This document shows positions 22,610 to 32,909 of a stretch of 34,244 bases of DNA, piece after piece. The first letter of the stretch is position 1, and the number at the start of each line of letters is the position of its first letter. The notes under the pieces were generated by a model. That model was not told the origin of the DNA, did no database searches, and was given only the letters and a program-made list of their open reading frames with translations. Position numbers and translations under genes: made by a program. Source of the stretch: DATKMK01 sp035541895 (GTDB taxonomy: Bacteria; Desulfobacterota; Binatia; HRBIN30; JACQVA1); NCBI GenBank assembly GCA_035541895.1, contig DATKMK010000014.1, positions 1 to 34,244 on the forward strand, written 5' to 3'.

Positions 22610-22765
22610 TTAGGGGTGTTCGCTCAGTAGGTGGACCACCAAGGCGGCGCAGCCAACGAGCAGCCACAACGCGATGCTGAGCAACACCCCGGCGACGAAG
22701 CCAACGAGTGGCCCCGGTGCGTAAGGCAAATTGTCCTCGAATTGCAGTTCCGCACCATCGGGCAT
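22610..22765 (-). CDS. 51-residue single-pass membrane protein
   Basis: The ATG at 22765 is preceded by AGAAGGGAG at 9 bases. The protein starts MPDGAELQFEDNLPYAPGPL, followed by one transmembrane helix (VGFVAGVLLSIALWLLVGC and beyond) and a short periplasmic or cytoplasmic end LLSEHP. The family is not recognised. It is 67 bases upstream of the EIIA gene on the same strand and may be cotranscribed with it. Confidence 0.55.
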   Translation of the reverse strand: MPDGAELQFEDNLPYAPGPLVGFVAGVLLSIALWLLVGCAALVVHLLSEHP

Positions 22766-22944
22766 GTGCGAAATCTCCCTTCTGAGATCAGGCGCACGTT
22801 TGGAGTCCACGGCAACCACGGACGACTCGTGCACCAAGATTGGTGCCAGTGAGGTGAACCGAATGTGGGTTTCGCGAAGAGACTTTCGGAGCGGCAGAAG
22901 TGCTACGGCAACGTGGCAGCAGTGCTACCCGCGAGAATCACGTC

Positions 22945-24417
22945 CTAATGCTCAGCGCGGAGCCCAAGCTCGCGTAGCTTCCGCTGAAGACCAGCACGCG
23001 ACATGCCCAGTTCGCGAGCGGCGTGTGTCACGTTCGCATTGTTGCGCGCCAAGCACTCCGAAACAAAGCGCCGCTCGAAGTCGCGCACGGCGGTGCGCAA
23101 GTTGATCGTGGCCGGCGTTGAATCTTCCGTCCGTCCCGCCTGCACAACTCGATCAGACAACAGCAGCGACACAATCGGCTCACCGTCATCCGCCAAGGTT
23201 GCGGCGCGGTGGATCTCATTCTCCAGCTCGCGAACGTTGCCCGGAAACGGGTACTCCATCAGCAAGCGCATGGCGTCGTCACTGATGCCGCAGAGCTTTC
23301 GGTTGGATTTGCGCTGCCACCGTTCGAGAAAGTGCTTCGCGAGCAGCGGAATGTCCTCGACGCGATCCCGCAACGGCGGCACGGCAATCGGAAAGGCGTT
23401 GATGCGGTAGTACAAGTCTTCGCGGAACCGTCCCGCGGCAATTTCAGCAGCGAGATCTTTTAAGGTGGCCGAGATCACTCGCACGTCGACGTGACGTGGC
23501 GCGGTGTCGCCCACGCGCGTGTACTCGCCTTCTTGGAGTACGCGTAACAGCTTCGCCTGCATGGCGGGGCTGGTCTCGCCGATCTCGTCCAAAAAGATCG
23601 AGCCGTCGTCGGCGACCTCGAACAATCCTTTGTGGTCGCTCAATGCGCCGGTAAAACTCCCCTTACGATGGCCGAACAGGAGACTTTCCAGCAAATCGTG
23701 TGGTACTGCGGCGCAATTCTGCGCTACGAACGTCGCGTCGCGCCGGGGGCCGCTGTAGTGGATAGCCCGCGCAATCAGTTCCTTCCCAGTGCCGGTTTCC
23801 CCGGTAATCAGGACGGTGATGTCGCTGATGGCGGCCCGCCGCATCAACGCATAGACGCGCTCCATCGCCGGACTGTTGCCGATCAGGTTCTCGAAGCCGC
23901 TGCGGGCGCGCGCCTCTTGGCGGAGGTAGCACACTTCCCCCCGCAGGCGCTCGTTGGCCTCTCGCAGCTCCCGCGTCAACCGTTCGTTTTCGGTTACCAA
24001 CGTGTATGCCTCTGCAGCTCGTTGGACGGTCAGCCGCAACTCTCGAGTATCCCACGGCTTGGTGATGTAGCGATACACGCGCCCTGAGTTGATGGCTTCG
24101 ACCAGCGATTCAATGTCGGTGTATCCGGTGAGAATGATCCGGCTCGTGTTCGGAAAGCGGCCGATGGTCTCGCACAGGAACTCGGTCCCGCTCATACCCG
24201 GCATGCGTTGATCTGCGATGATCACCGCCACCTCGCCGTGTTGATCGAGGACCTGGAGCGCCTCTTCGGCGCTCAATGCCGTCAAAACTTCAAAGTGATC
24301 GAGGTGGAGAATGCGCACCAGTGTGTCCAGCACGCTGCGATCATCCTCGACAACGAGAATGCGTGACTGAACCATCGGAGGGGGGGCCGCTTGCGCTAGG
24401 TCGTTGAGTGAATCCAT
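22945..24417 (-). CDS. sigma-54-dependent response regulator (NtrC/AtoC family)
   Basis: A 490-residue activator. The receiver (about 18-135) has D25-D26, phosphoacceptor D69 (IIADQRMPGMSG) and K120. The AAA+ domain (about 177-400) has Walker A GETGTGKE (206-213), GSFTGA at 253-258 in place of the usual GAFTGA sigma-54 contact loop, and Walker B GSIFLDEIGE. A Fis-type helix-turn-helix (VTHAARELGMSRAGLQRKL) ends the protein. It should activate sigma-54 promoters after phosphorylation by the kinase encoded 25 bases upstream. The start at 24417 (MDSLNDL) is preferred over the Met at codon 15, which has no ribosome-binding site. Confidence 0.92.
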   Translation of the reverse strand: MDSLNDLAQAAPPPMVQSRILVVEDDRSVLDTLVRILHLDHFEVLTALSAEEALQVLDQHGEVAVIIADQRMPGMSGTEFLCETIGRFPNTSRIILTGYTDIESLVEAINSGRVYRYITKPWDTRELRLTVQRAAEAYTLVTENERLTRELREANERLRGEVCYLRQEARARSGFENLIGNSPAMERVYALMRRAAISDITVLITGETGTGKELIARAIHYSGPRRDATFVAQNCAAVPHDLLESLLFGHRKGSFTGALSDHKGLFEVADDGSIFLDEIGETSPAMQAKLLRVLQEGEYTRVGDTAPRHVDVRVISATLKDLAAEIAAGRFREDLYYRINAFPIAVPPLRDRVEDIPLLAKHFLERWQRKSNRKLCGISDDAMRLLMEYPFPGNVRELENEIHRAATLADDGEPIVSLLLSDRVVQAGRTEDSTPATINLRTAVRDFERRFVSECLARNNANVTHAARELGMSRAGLQRKLRELGLRAEH

Positions 24418-24442
24418 GTACCCAACCGTGTCGCCTTGTAGC

Positions 24443-27025
<2,583 letters not shown>

Positions 27026-27077
27026 AGTGCGACGGCCCCTCGGGAACAAGTCGCTCGGCATCGCGGCGTGCAATCTA

Positions 27078-27089
27078 GGTCTTAAGACC
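27078..27089. promoter_or_regulatory. perfect 12-base palindrome upstream of the kinase gene
   Basis: GGTCTTAAGACC is a perfect palindrome 52 bases before the kinase ATG at 27025. It could be an operator for the two-component operon; no regulator is identified. Confidence 0.35.
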
Positions 27090-27202
27090 AATTCGCCATC
27101 TGTTCGGTGCTAGTCCCCACGCTGCTTGTGATACAGATTCCTTGACATTGATGAGCTAGCTGTGCGAGAGGCGCGGGACCGCTGATTGAAGGAGAATCCA
27201 AG

Positions 27203-27481
27203 ATGAAGGCACAAGCATCAAGGGAGACTCGCGCCGCGGCGCAGGAGATCCTGGCGGCGATCACGAACGGCACCCGCGTGATGCCAGCCCCGGCTTTCTT
27301 TCGCGGATTGCGACGACAACTGTCCGGCTACAAGGCGGATCGCTATCCGGCGCTGATCAAGTGGCTGGGCAACGCCGGCATTCAACACCTGCCATCGAAA
27401 GAGCAGTGTGCGGCTGCCGCAAAACTTGCCAGGCGCAAACACAGTCCGCTGGTCTCGCCGCATCCCGTGGCCGACTATTGA
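27203..27481 (+). CDS. 92-residue basic protein of unknown function
   Basis: The ATG at 27203 has AAGGAG 8 bases upstream. The protein is basic and helical (MKAQASRETRAAAQEILAAI; then AFFRGLRRQLSGYKADRYP) with one Cys and no signal peptide or membrane segment. I do not recognise the family. Its stop overlaps the start of the following isoprenoid-synthase-like gene in the sequence TTGA (27478-27481), so it is almost surely in the same operon. A TTGACA at 27142-27147 is upstream, without a good -10. Confidence 0.7.
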   Translation: MKAQASRETRAAAQEILAAITNGTRVMPAPAFFRGLRRQLSGYKADRYPALIKWLGNAGIQHLPSKEQCAAAAKLARRKHSPLVSPHPVADY

Positions 27482-28452
27482 ATCCGCACGCTCTGGGCTT
27501 GGCGCTGGCCAGGTACGACCGCGGGGTCGACGACGCGTTTCGTCGGTGGCTGCGGGCGGCCTTGCCGCCGGCATTGCGCACCGTTGCGGTGATGTTGCCG
27601 CACCGCATCGGATTGGCGCGGCGGCGTTGGCAGACCTGGCACGATGTCTTTCGTAGCCCGGTAATGCGCTCGTTGCCCGGTGCGGTAGCCGAGGCGTTTC
27701 CGTTGCGGCCGGCCGCGCGGCTCTACGGGCTCGGGCTCGCGCATGTGCTCTTGGCCTTCGTGGTGTTCATTGACGATCGACTCAACGATGGCCAGACCTC
27801 GTTTGCTCGCGACCTGTACTTGGTGCGGCGCAGCATGGAAGTGGAAGCCGGCGCACGACTCACGGAACTCCTGGGAGCGGACGCGCGTTTCTGGCGATCG
27901 GCCGAACGGGCGTTCCAGCAGTATGCCGCGGCGCACGCCCGCGAGCCGCGCCTGTGGACGAGCGCCACCGCGTACAGCCATCGCCGATACGCCCGCGACG
28001 CGGCCGACAAGATCGCCGTCGCACAGCTCCCAGCGCTCGCCGTCGCGCGCGTGGGCGGGGCGAGCGCTGCGCAAGTCGAGCAGCTTCGGCGCGCGTTCGA
28101 TCATTGTCTGATCGCGCTGCAGTACCTCGATGACGTGAACGACTGGATCGACGACTTCCGCGCTCGACGGTGGACCTACTTCGTGCGCCGGCACCTGCAC
28201 GACCAGGAACTGCGTGCGAACCCGCCGCCAGCGCTCGCGTCGATGCACGACCGGATCGCCACCGCATCGGTCACCGAGGAGTTTCTCGCTCGCGCTCGGC
28301 AGCATCTGTCGGCCGCGTCCGATCTGCTCGCCACGTTTTCGCTGCCCACATTGTCGGCGTGGGTCGCGGAACGCGCCGCCGCGATCGACCGCCGGCTGTG
28401 CGCACCGCAACGCGCGTGGCGCACGGCGCTGCGCCGCGCCTGGACCTCATGA
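27478..28452 (+). CDS. class I isoprenoid-synthase-like protein, paralogue 1
   Basis: A 324-residue all-helical protein. The first Asp-rich motif is DDRLND (99-104) in VVFIDDRLNDGQTSFARDL; the second is LDDVNDWIDDFRARRWTY (217-234). Two such motifs facing one cavity bind diphosphate through Mg in class I terpenoid synthases; the second resembles squalene/phytoene synthase DxxED-RxGR. The start is set at the TTG at 27478: it overlaps the upstream TGA and aligns NPHALGLALARYDRGVDDAF with the N-terminus of paralogue 2. The frame is open further upstream but overlaps the previous gene. Its product is unknown. Confidence 0.75.
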   Translation: MNPHALGLALARYDRGVDDAFRRWLRAALPPALRTVAVMLPHRIGLARRRWQTWHDVFRSPVMRSLPGAVAEAFPLRPAARLYGLGLAHVLLAFVVFIDDRLNDGQTSFARDLYLVRRSMEVEAGARLTELLGADARFWRSAERAFQQYAAAHAREPRLWTSATAYSHRRYARDAADKIAVAQLPALAVARVGGASAAQVEQLRRAFDHCLIALQYLDDVNDWIDDFRARRWTYFVRRHLHDQELRANPPPALASMHDRIATASVTEEFLARARQHLSAASDLLATFSLPTLSAWVAERAAAIDRRLCAPQRAWRTALRRAWTS

Positions 28453-29471
28453 CGCCGCGCTCCTTGGCCGCTTACGATCGAATGATCGACGAGGCGTATC
28501 GTCGATGGCTGCACACACTCCCATCGTCGCTGCGCACGATCGGGCATGCGTTGCCGGGAACCATCACGCTCGGGGCAACGCGCTGGCGGTCATGGCAGCA
28601 CGTGTTTCCGATCGCGACGACGCGCGCGCTTCCCTGGCTGGTGGGCGAGGCCTTTCCAGCCGTCCCGCCAGCCACGCATGCGAGCTTGTCGGTCGCGTTC
28701 GTACTCGGCGCGCTCGTTGCGCTCGTCGATGATCGTCTCATCGACGCGCAGGCGGACTTCACGCGCGACCTCAACCTGACGCGGCGCTGCCTCGAGGCGC
28801 ATGTGCACCAGCGGCTCTCGGTCGTCGGCCGACACGCCGAATTCTGGCGTCACTACCGCCGCGCATTCCGCGTGTACGTCGCGGCCCACGCACGCGAACC
28901 GCAACTCTGGCTCGGAATCAGTGAGTCCAGCGGTCATGCCCGCTACGCGCGCGAGTCACTGGCCAAGAGCGCGGTCGCGCGTCTGTCGATTGTCGCCCTC
29001 GGCGCGGTTGGCGGCGCATCCGCGTCGGACCTCGACCGCCTTGCCCGTCTCGTCGATCACTACCTCATCGCCATGCAATACGCCGACGACGTCGCGGATT
29101 GCGAGGAGGATTTTCGCCGCGGCCGCTGGACCTTTTTCATTCAGCAGCATCTCACCCCCGCCGAAATCCGGCGCAAGACACCGATCCGCTTGACCCAGCT
29201 ACGACGGCGCATCGACGCGGCGCCGATCGCCGAAGACTTTCTCTGCCAGGCCAGTTGGCACTACGCCGCCTGCACTCGTGAAAGCCAGCCATTCGCCATG
29301 CCGACGCTGCGGGCGTGGGTCGGCGACCGACGCGATCAACTTCGCGCGCTCGCCATGGCGCGCCAACAGGCGCGGCTGCACCCGCACCGCACGTCGGCAG
29401 CGGCGTTCGCGCGGGAGTTGAAACGCCGGTGGAACACCGCTGCGACGCGCGTCAATAGCCCATCATGTTGA
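28449..29471 (+). CDS. class I isoprenoid-synthase-like protein, paralogue 2
   Basis: A 340-residue homologue of the preceding protein along its whole length. Matching blocks are DDRLIDAQADFTRDLNLTRR (94-113), FRVYVAAHAREPQLW, ALGAVGGASASDLDRL and the second motif ADDVADCEEDFRRGRWTFF (212-230). Both Asp-rich motifs are intact and closer to the squalene/phytoene synthase pattern than in paralogue 1. The ATG overlaps the previous stop (ATGA, 28449-28452). The C-terminus is about 15 residues longer and basic. The 3' end overlaps the convergent hydrolase gene by 20 bases. The pair may form a heterodimer; that is inference. Confidence 0.78.
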   Translation: MTPRSLAAYDRMIDEAYRRWLHTLPSSLRTIGHALPGTITLGATRWRSWQHVFPIATTRALPWLVGEAFPAVPPATHASLSVAFVLGALVALVDDRLIDAQADFTRDLNLTRRCLEAHVHQRLSVVGRHAEFWRHYRRAFRVYVAAHAREPQLWLGISESSGHARYARESLAKSAVARLSIVALGAVGGASASDLDRLARLVDHYLIAMQYADDVADCEEDFRRGRWTFFIQQHLTPAEIRRKTPIRLTQLRRRIDAAPIAEDFLCQASWHYAACTRESQPFAMPTLRAWVGDRRDQLRALAMARQQARLHPHRTSAAAFARELKRRWNTAATRVNSPSC

Positions 29472-30132
29472 GGAAGTGTTCCAGCCGTTCGAAGCGCATG
29501 TAGAGGTTGCGCCGCTTCTCGTCGCCGATCGTCGACGTCGGCCGGTCGGCGTAGTCGTGGCCGGGATAGAGCACGGTGTCGTCCGGCAAACGTTTCAACT
29601 TGTTGACCAAGCTGTCGTACAACTGTGCCGGATCGCTGCCCGGCAAGTCGACGCGCCCGCACGAGCCGATGAACAACGTGTCGCCGGATACCAGTCGTCC
29701 GTCGACCAGAAAACACTGCGAGCCCGGCGTGTGGCCGGGGGTGTGGATGAACGTGATCTTCATCTGACCGATGCTGAGATCGTCACCGCTCTCGACCGAT
29801 CGGAGGTCGGGACTCGACAGCCCGGCAATGCGGTTGGCGAACGCGGCTTCCGACTTGTGTAAGTAGACTTTGAGATCAAGGTTGCGTTCGAGCAGATCCG
29901 CGGCGCCTTGGATCGTGCGACCCATGAAGTTGCCGCCGAGGTGGTCGGGGTGGAAATGCGTCACCAGCGCGGCGGTGAGCGTCATGCCGTCTTCTTCGAC
30001 GGTACGGACGATGTGATCGATGTCCCACGCCGCGTCGATCACCGCGGCCTGGCGCGTGACCGGATCGCCGATGAGGTAGACGAAGTTCTGCATCGGCCCG
30101 AGCTGCAGTTGTTTGAAGTACAACGACGACAT
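29452..30132 (-). CDS. metallo-beta-lactamase-fold hydrolase (ETHE1/glyoxalase II-like)
   Basis: A 226-residue MBL-fold enzyme. Metal ligands are in THFHPDH (58-64), H134 (HTPGHTPGS), D151 (SGDTLF) and H192 (YPGHDY). The order SGDTLFIGSCGRVDLPGSD followed by PGHDYADRP and STIGDEK places it near persulfide dioxygenase (ETHE1) and glyoxalase II-like hydrolases. With a rhodanese in the operon, a sulfane-sulfur role is attractive, but glyoxalase-type activity is equally possible. The start at 30132 has GAGGAG 9 bases upstream and is 4 bases after the adenosyltransferase stop. Confidence 0.88.
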   Translation of the reverse strand: MSSLYFKQLQLGPMQNFVYLIGDPVTRQAAVIDAAWDIDHIVRTVEEDGMTLTAALVTHFHPDHLGGNFMGRTIQGAADLLERNLDLKVYLHKSEAAFANRIAGLSSPDLRSVESGDDLSIGQMKITFIHTPGHTPGSQCFLVDGRLVSGDTLFIGSCGRVDLPGSDPAQLYDSLVNKLKRLPDDTVLYPGHDYADRPTSTIGDEKRRNLYMRFERLEHFLNMMGY

Positions 30133-30136
30133 TCGA

Positions 30137-30751
30137 CTAGGCTCCTCTGCGTTTACGTTCGTGGCCGCGCAGTCCACGCTCCCACAAAAACTCGGGCTCG
30201 CCGAGTTGCTTGCTCACCCAGCGCGATAAGACAAAGAGCAGGTCGCTGAGGCGATTGATCCACGGCAGCGTGTGCGCGCCGATCTCCTCGCTTCGGCTCA
30301 AGCGGAGCATGTCGCGCTCCGCGCGGCGACACACGGTGCGTGCCTGATGCAGAAACGCGCCCACCTTGCCGCCGCCGGGCAGAATGAACGAGTTCAGCGG
30401 CGCGAGATCGTCTTGGAAACCGTCGATTTCCTTTTCGAGCGCCGCCACGTCGTCCGCGCTGACGCGATACATGCCGTCGTAGATCGCGTCCGCCGGGGTC
30501 GCCAACTCGCTGCCCAAATCGAACAACTGATTCTGCACGCGCTTGAACAGCGCTTCCAATCGCTCGCGACTTGCGCGCGCCGGACTGTCGGCGTTGAACG
30601 TGCGCGCGAGGCCGACGATGGCGTTCAGCTCGTCGATGGTGCCGTAGGCGTCGATGCGCGGATCGTCCTTGGGGACGCGTTTGCCGCCGACCAGCGCGGT
30701 GGTCCCGTCGTCGCCGCCGCGCGTGTAGACCCGTGTGATGCGAATCGCCAT
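30137..30751 (-). CDS. cob(I)alamin adenosyltransferase, PduO type
   Basis: A 204-residue PduO/MMAB-family enzyme that transfers the adenosyl group of ATP to cob(I)alamin to make coenzyme B12. The ATP-binding N-terminus is TRGGDDGTTALVGGKRVPKD followed by AYGTIDELNAIVG. The C-terminal signature is ARTVCRRAERDMLRLS and LPWINRLSDLLFVLSRW. Length is normal. It lies between the rhodanese gene (6-base gap) and the MBL hydrolase gene (4-base gap). The product would serve adenosylcobalamin enzymes such as methylmalonyl-CoA mutase, none of which is in the window. Confidence 0.95.
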   Translation of the reverse strand: MAIRITRVYTRGGDDGTTALVGGKRVPKDDPRIDAYGTIDELNAIVGLARTFNADSPARASRERLEALFKRVQNQLFDLGSELATPADAIYDGMYRVSADDVAALEKEIDGFQDDLAPLNSFILPGGGKVGAFLHQARTVCRRAERDMLRLSRSEEIGAHTLPWINRLSDLLFVLSRWVSKQLGEPEFLWERGLRGHERKRRGA

Positions 30752-30757
30752 AGGTTC

Positions 30758-31192
30758 TCACCTGCGGCTGCGCAATCCCGCGTACGTGTTCTCGGGCGCG
30801 CAGTCTGTGCAAATCGGCAGCCCCGTTTCGACCCACCCGGGCGTGACCACGCGGCCGAACTGATCGCGTGCGCCGCCGAATCCGCCTTGCATGTTGCAGA
30901 GATCGCCGTAGCCGGCCCCGGCCATCAATTCAGCCGCCCGCTGCGAGCGCATGCCCGACATGCATCCGAGCACGATCTGTGAATCCTTGGGAAAGGTGGT
31001 CTCGACCGTTGCGAGAAAATCCGCATTGGGCGCCATCTGCCCGGTCGCCGCGTCGCGCACGAAGATCGGAATATTCACCGCGCTCGCAGGATGACCGGCC
31101 GCGAACTCGGCTTCGGTCCGCACGTCGAGATAGCGGTAGCCCCGTCCAATCAGGGCCTGCGCATCCGGCGGGGTCACTTGCTTGATCGCCAT
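30758..31192 (-). CDS. rhodanese-like sulfurtransferase
   Basis: A 144-residue single rhodanese domain. YLDVRTEAEFAAGHPASAVNIP is the CH2A region. The active-site loop is LGCMSGMRSQRAAELM with the persulfide-carrying Cys77. GGFGGARDQFGRVV follows, and the C-terminus has an extra C128xxC131 pair (PICTDCAPENTY). The start ATG at 31192 has AAGGGA 6 bases upstream; an in-frame extension to 31222 is disfavoured. It is the first gene of the rhodanese-adenosyltransferase-hydrolase operon. Confidence 0.92.
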   Translation of the reverse strand: MAIKQVTPPDAQALIGRGYRYLDVRTEAEFAAGHPASAVNIPIFVRDAATGQMAPNADFLATVETTFPKDSQIVLGCMSGMRSQRAAELMAGAGYGDLCNMQGGFGGARDQFGRVVTPGWVETGLPICTDCAPENTYAGLRSRR

Positions 31193-31260
31193 CGAAGTCC
31201 CTTCCGCGATGCAGTCTAACAAGCCGCCGGCACACGGGGAAGCGACCGCCGTGCTCGGCA

Positions 31261-31418
31261 GTGGGTCAGTTTGATTTCCGGGCGATCGGGATTGTCACTC
31301 TTGAGCTTTCGCAATTCCGCGGCGAAGAGCCTTCCGCTGCGGCAAAGAAGATCCTTCACGCCAGAATTGGCGATGTTCAGAATGACCGTGGCAATGCGAG
31401 GAAATCCAACTGACCCAC
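31261..31418. mobile_element. MITE-like element with 19-base terminal inverted repeats
   Basis: GTGGGTCAGTTTGATTTCC (31261-31279) and GGAAATCCAACTGACCCAC (31400-31418) are inverted copies with one mismatch, delimiting 158 bases. The GTGGGTCAGTTT end sequence resembles the multiple terminal repeats of IS21-family elements. There is no transposase gene inside, although a minus-strand frame (31216-31467) crosses it. No obvious target duplication flanks it. It lies just upstream of the rhodanese operon. Confidence 0.6.
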
Positions 31419-31487
31419 GACCCTGTCGGGGCTGTCCTACTAGTCTCATTTTGGATTGCGTCGACACCTCCTCAGGTACAATCGGTC

Positions 31488-31512
31488 ATGCCCGCAATTT
31501 TCAAGCGGGCAT
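31488..31512. repeat. small palindrome
   Basis: ATGCCCGC (31488-31495) and GCGGGCAT (31505-31512) are perfect inverted arms around a 9-base A/T-rich loop. It lies downstream of the 286-residue membrane protein gene. With no U-tract it is a weak terminator candidate. Confidence 0.4.
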
Positions 31513-31597
31513 CCAGGGCGGTAGTGGGCTACTTTGCTTACGCAAAAGGTCGTGCGGGTTCGCGGTTCTGCCGGTGCTGGTCGGGCTGTGCCTGCTG

Positions 31598-32458
31598 CTA
31601 GGTGCGGGAATTGTATTCGCGCGTGAGGCAGCGGTCGCATTGGTCCGCTTCCGGGTGAAACCACCACCAAAAGAAGCGAGTTATGTACACCCGGTTGGTT
31701 GTTCCTCGGTAACGCACGCGACCGTGAAACGCGATCCGCCTCTTATCGGGCAACTGGCCCTTGTCGGCGGGATCGATGACAACCTCAGCCGGGAGGCAAT
31801 CTGGAGCGCTTTTGCCTGGTCGGATTGGGACATTGGTGTACGGCGTCCCTTCGTTGTCGGCGTAGGTGATCAGAGGATCGGGCCTTGCGCGGGCCGGGTC
31901 GGGGTTTTGAATGGGGGCGTCATACACTCCGCCTGTTGCGACGTAGTCAACGAGATCAGCGGGACCGCTGCCGAAGTTCTCCAGCGTGATGTGCGCTACC
32001 CACCCGTCCCGTACGCCCGAAATCGCGCGGACGTGCACCTCGGTCACGAAGAGGTACGGCCGGTTCGTATCGAGCGCGGCTTCGGCAACCTCGGCACTCT
32101 TCATGGCCGCAGTGGCCGCGTCTTCCGTGGCCTTGTGCATGTCGCGACTGACCTGAACCAATTGATAGTTAAAGACGGCCATGGAGGCGGTAGCAAACGC
32201 GGCCACTGCGGTGAAGAAGAGCATCGCACCCGACGAGTCGCGGTGACTGCGTGCGCTGCAATCGCTGGGGGTCTCTGTGCTTGGCGGGCCGTTCGGCAGA
32301 TCGGCGTGTGTGACTGGCACTATGTGATCGCTGGTTGGTTGTTCACCGAGTTGGCTGTCTTCGCTTGGTTCGGGGGGATTCCGTGGTGCTGGCTGAGCCA
32401 ATGAAGCGACCACGAGACACAGAGAGAATCCGGCCGCAAGCGCAACACGCCCGAGCAT
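31598..32458 (-). CDS. hypothetical membrane protein
   Basis: A 286-residue protein. A signal-peptide-like start (MLGRVALAAGFSLCLVVASLA) is followed by a Pro/Ser-rich region, a transmembrane helix (AMLFFTAVAAFATASMAVFN) and a helical segment YQLVQVSRDMHKATEDAATA leading into DTNRPYLFVTEVHV. The C-terminal part is a beta-rich domain (HITLENFGSGPADLVDY). Similar TM-helix-NRPY proteins are common accessory hypotheticals. The function is unknown. It begins 8 bases after the IS1 remnant, so its natural promoter region may have been replaced. Confidence 0.6.
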   Translation of the reverse strand: MLGRVALAAGFSLCLVVASLAQPAPRNPPEPSEDSQLGEQPTSDHIVPVTHADLPNGPPSTETPSDCSARSHRDSSGAMLFFTAVAAFATASMAVFNYQLVQVSRDMHKATEDAATAAMKSAEVAEAALDTNRPYLFVTEVHVRAISGVRDGWVAHITLENFGSGPADLVDYVATGGVYDAPIQNPDPARARPDPLITYADNEGTPYTNVPIRPGKSAPDCLPAEVVIDPADKGQLPDKRRIAFHGRVRYRGTTNRVYITRFFWWWFHPEADQCDRCLTREYNSRT

Positions 32459-32466
32459 GCGCTCGT

Positions 32467-32722
32467 TTACTGCGGTTCAATGCCGTCGAGCAAACCGGCG
32501 ATGTCTTCAACCGACCACAGCCGCTGAGTTACGCCAGCCGCCATTGCGGGCGTGACGCGCAGCGTTTGGTGAATGCGGACGAAGTTGTAGTACATCGCCC
32601 ACAACGCGAACATGTGGCAGTGGTTCTCCACCTTCTTGGAGAACGCATTGGTCAATCTCGTGAAGCGTCGGATGCCCATTCCGGATGCTCAGATTGTGGC
32701 GTTCCACGTAGCTGGCGGGGCC
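32467..32722 (-). pseudogene. IS1-family transposase remnant, truncated and frameshifted
   Basis: The 3' part reads MGIRRFTRLTNAFSKKVENH and AMYYNFVRIHQTLRVTPAMA, the C-terminal DDE-region signature of IS1-type transposases with its final Glu-bearing helix nearby. The preceding residues SYVERHNLSIR lie in another frame. One extra base at 32680, between the Arg codon and the ATG-like Met codon, explains the shift. Sequence upstream of about 32722 no longer matches a transposase, so about two thirds of the gene is missing. No intact ends are visible. Confidence 0.85.
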
Positions 32723-32737
32723 TGCGGATTCGGATGG

Positions 32738-32762
32738 ATTCCCGCCAGAAGCTTGCGGGAAT
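32738..32762. repeat. ATTCCCGC...GCGGGAAT dispersed palindrome
   Basis: ATTCCCGC (32738-32745) and GCGGGAAT (32755-32762) flank a 9-base loop. The context GGATTCCCGCC...GCGGGAATGAC is a widespread dispersed repeat type in proteobacterial genomes. It abuts the broken 5' end of the transposase remnant. Confidence 0.65.
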
Positions 32763-32909
32763 GACAGAAGGAATCAGAGTAAGACAACGACTCCGTGCTC
32801 AACTTGCATCCGACATTGACAGGTTCCTCGGCCAAGAAGGGATCACGGCCGCAGCGTCGTCGAACTGGAAGGATTGGTGGAGGTCGAAGTGGAGTTTCAT
32901 GAGAACCAG

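Noticed and set aside
31216..31467. 83-codon minus-strand frame
   Set aside because: It is mostly the MITE-like element with its inverted ends translated; no ribosome-binding site or domain supports a gene.
31271..32404. 377-codon plus-strand frame
   Set aside because: It is antisense to the 286-residue membrane protein and crosses the MITE-like element; it has no recognisable domain.
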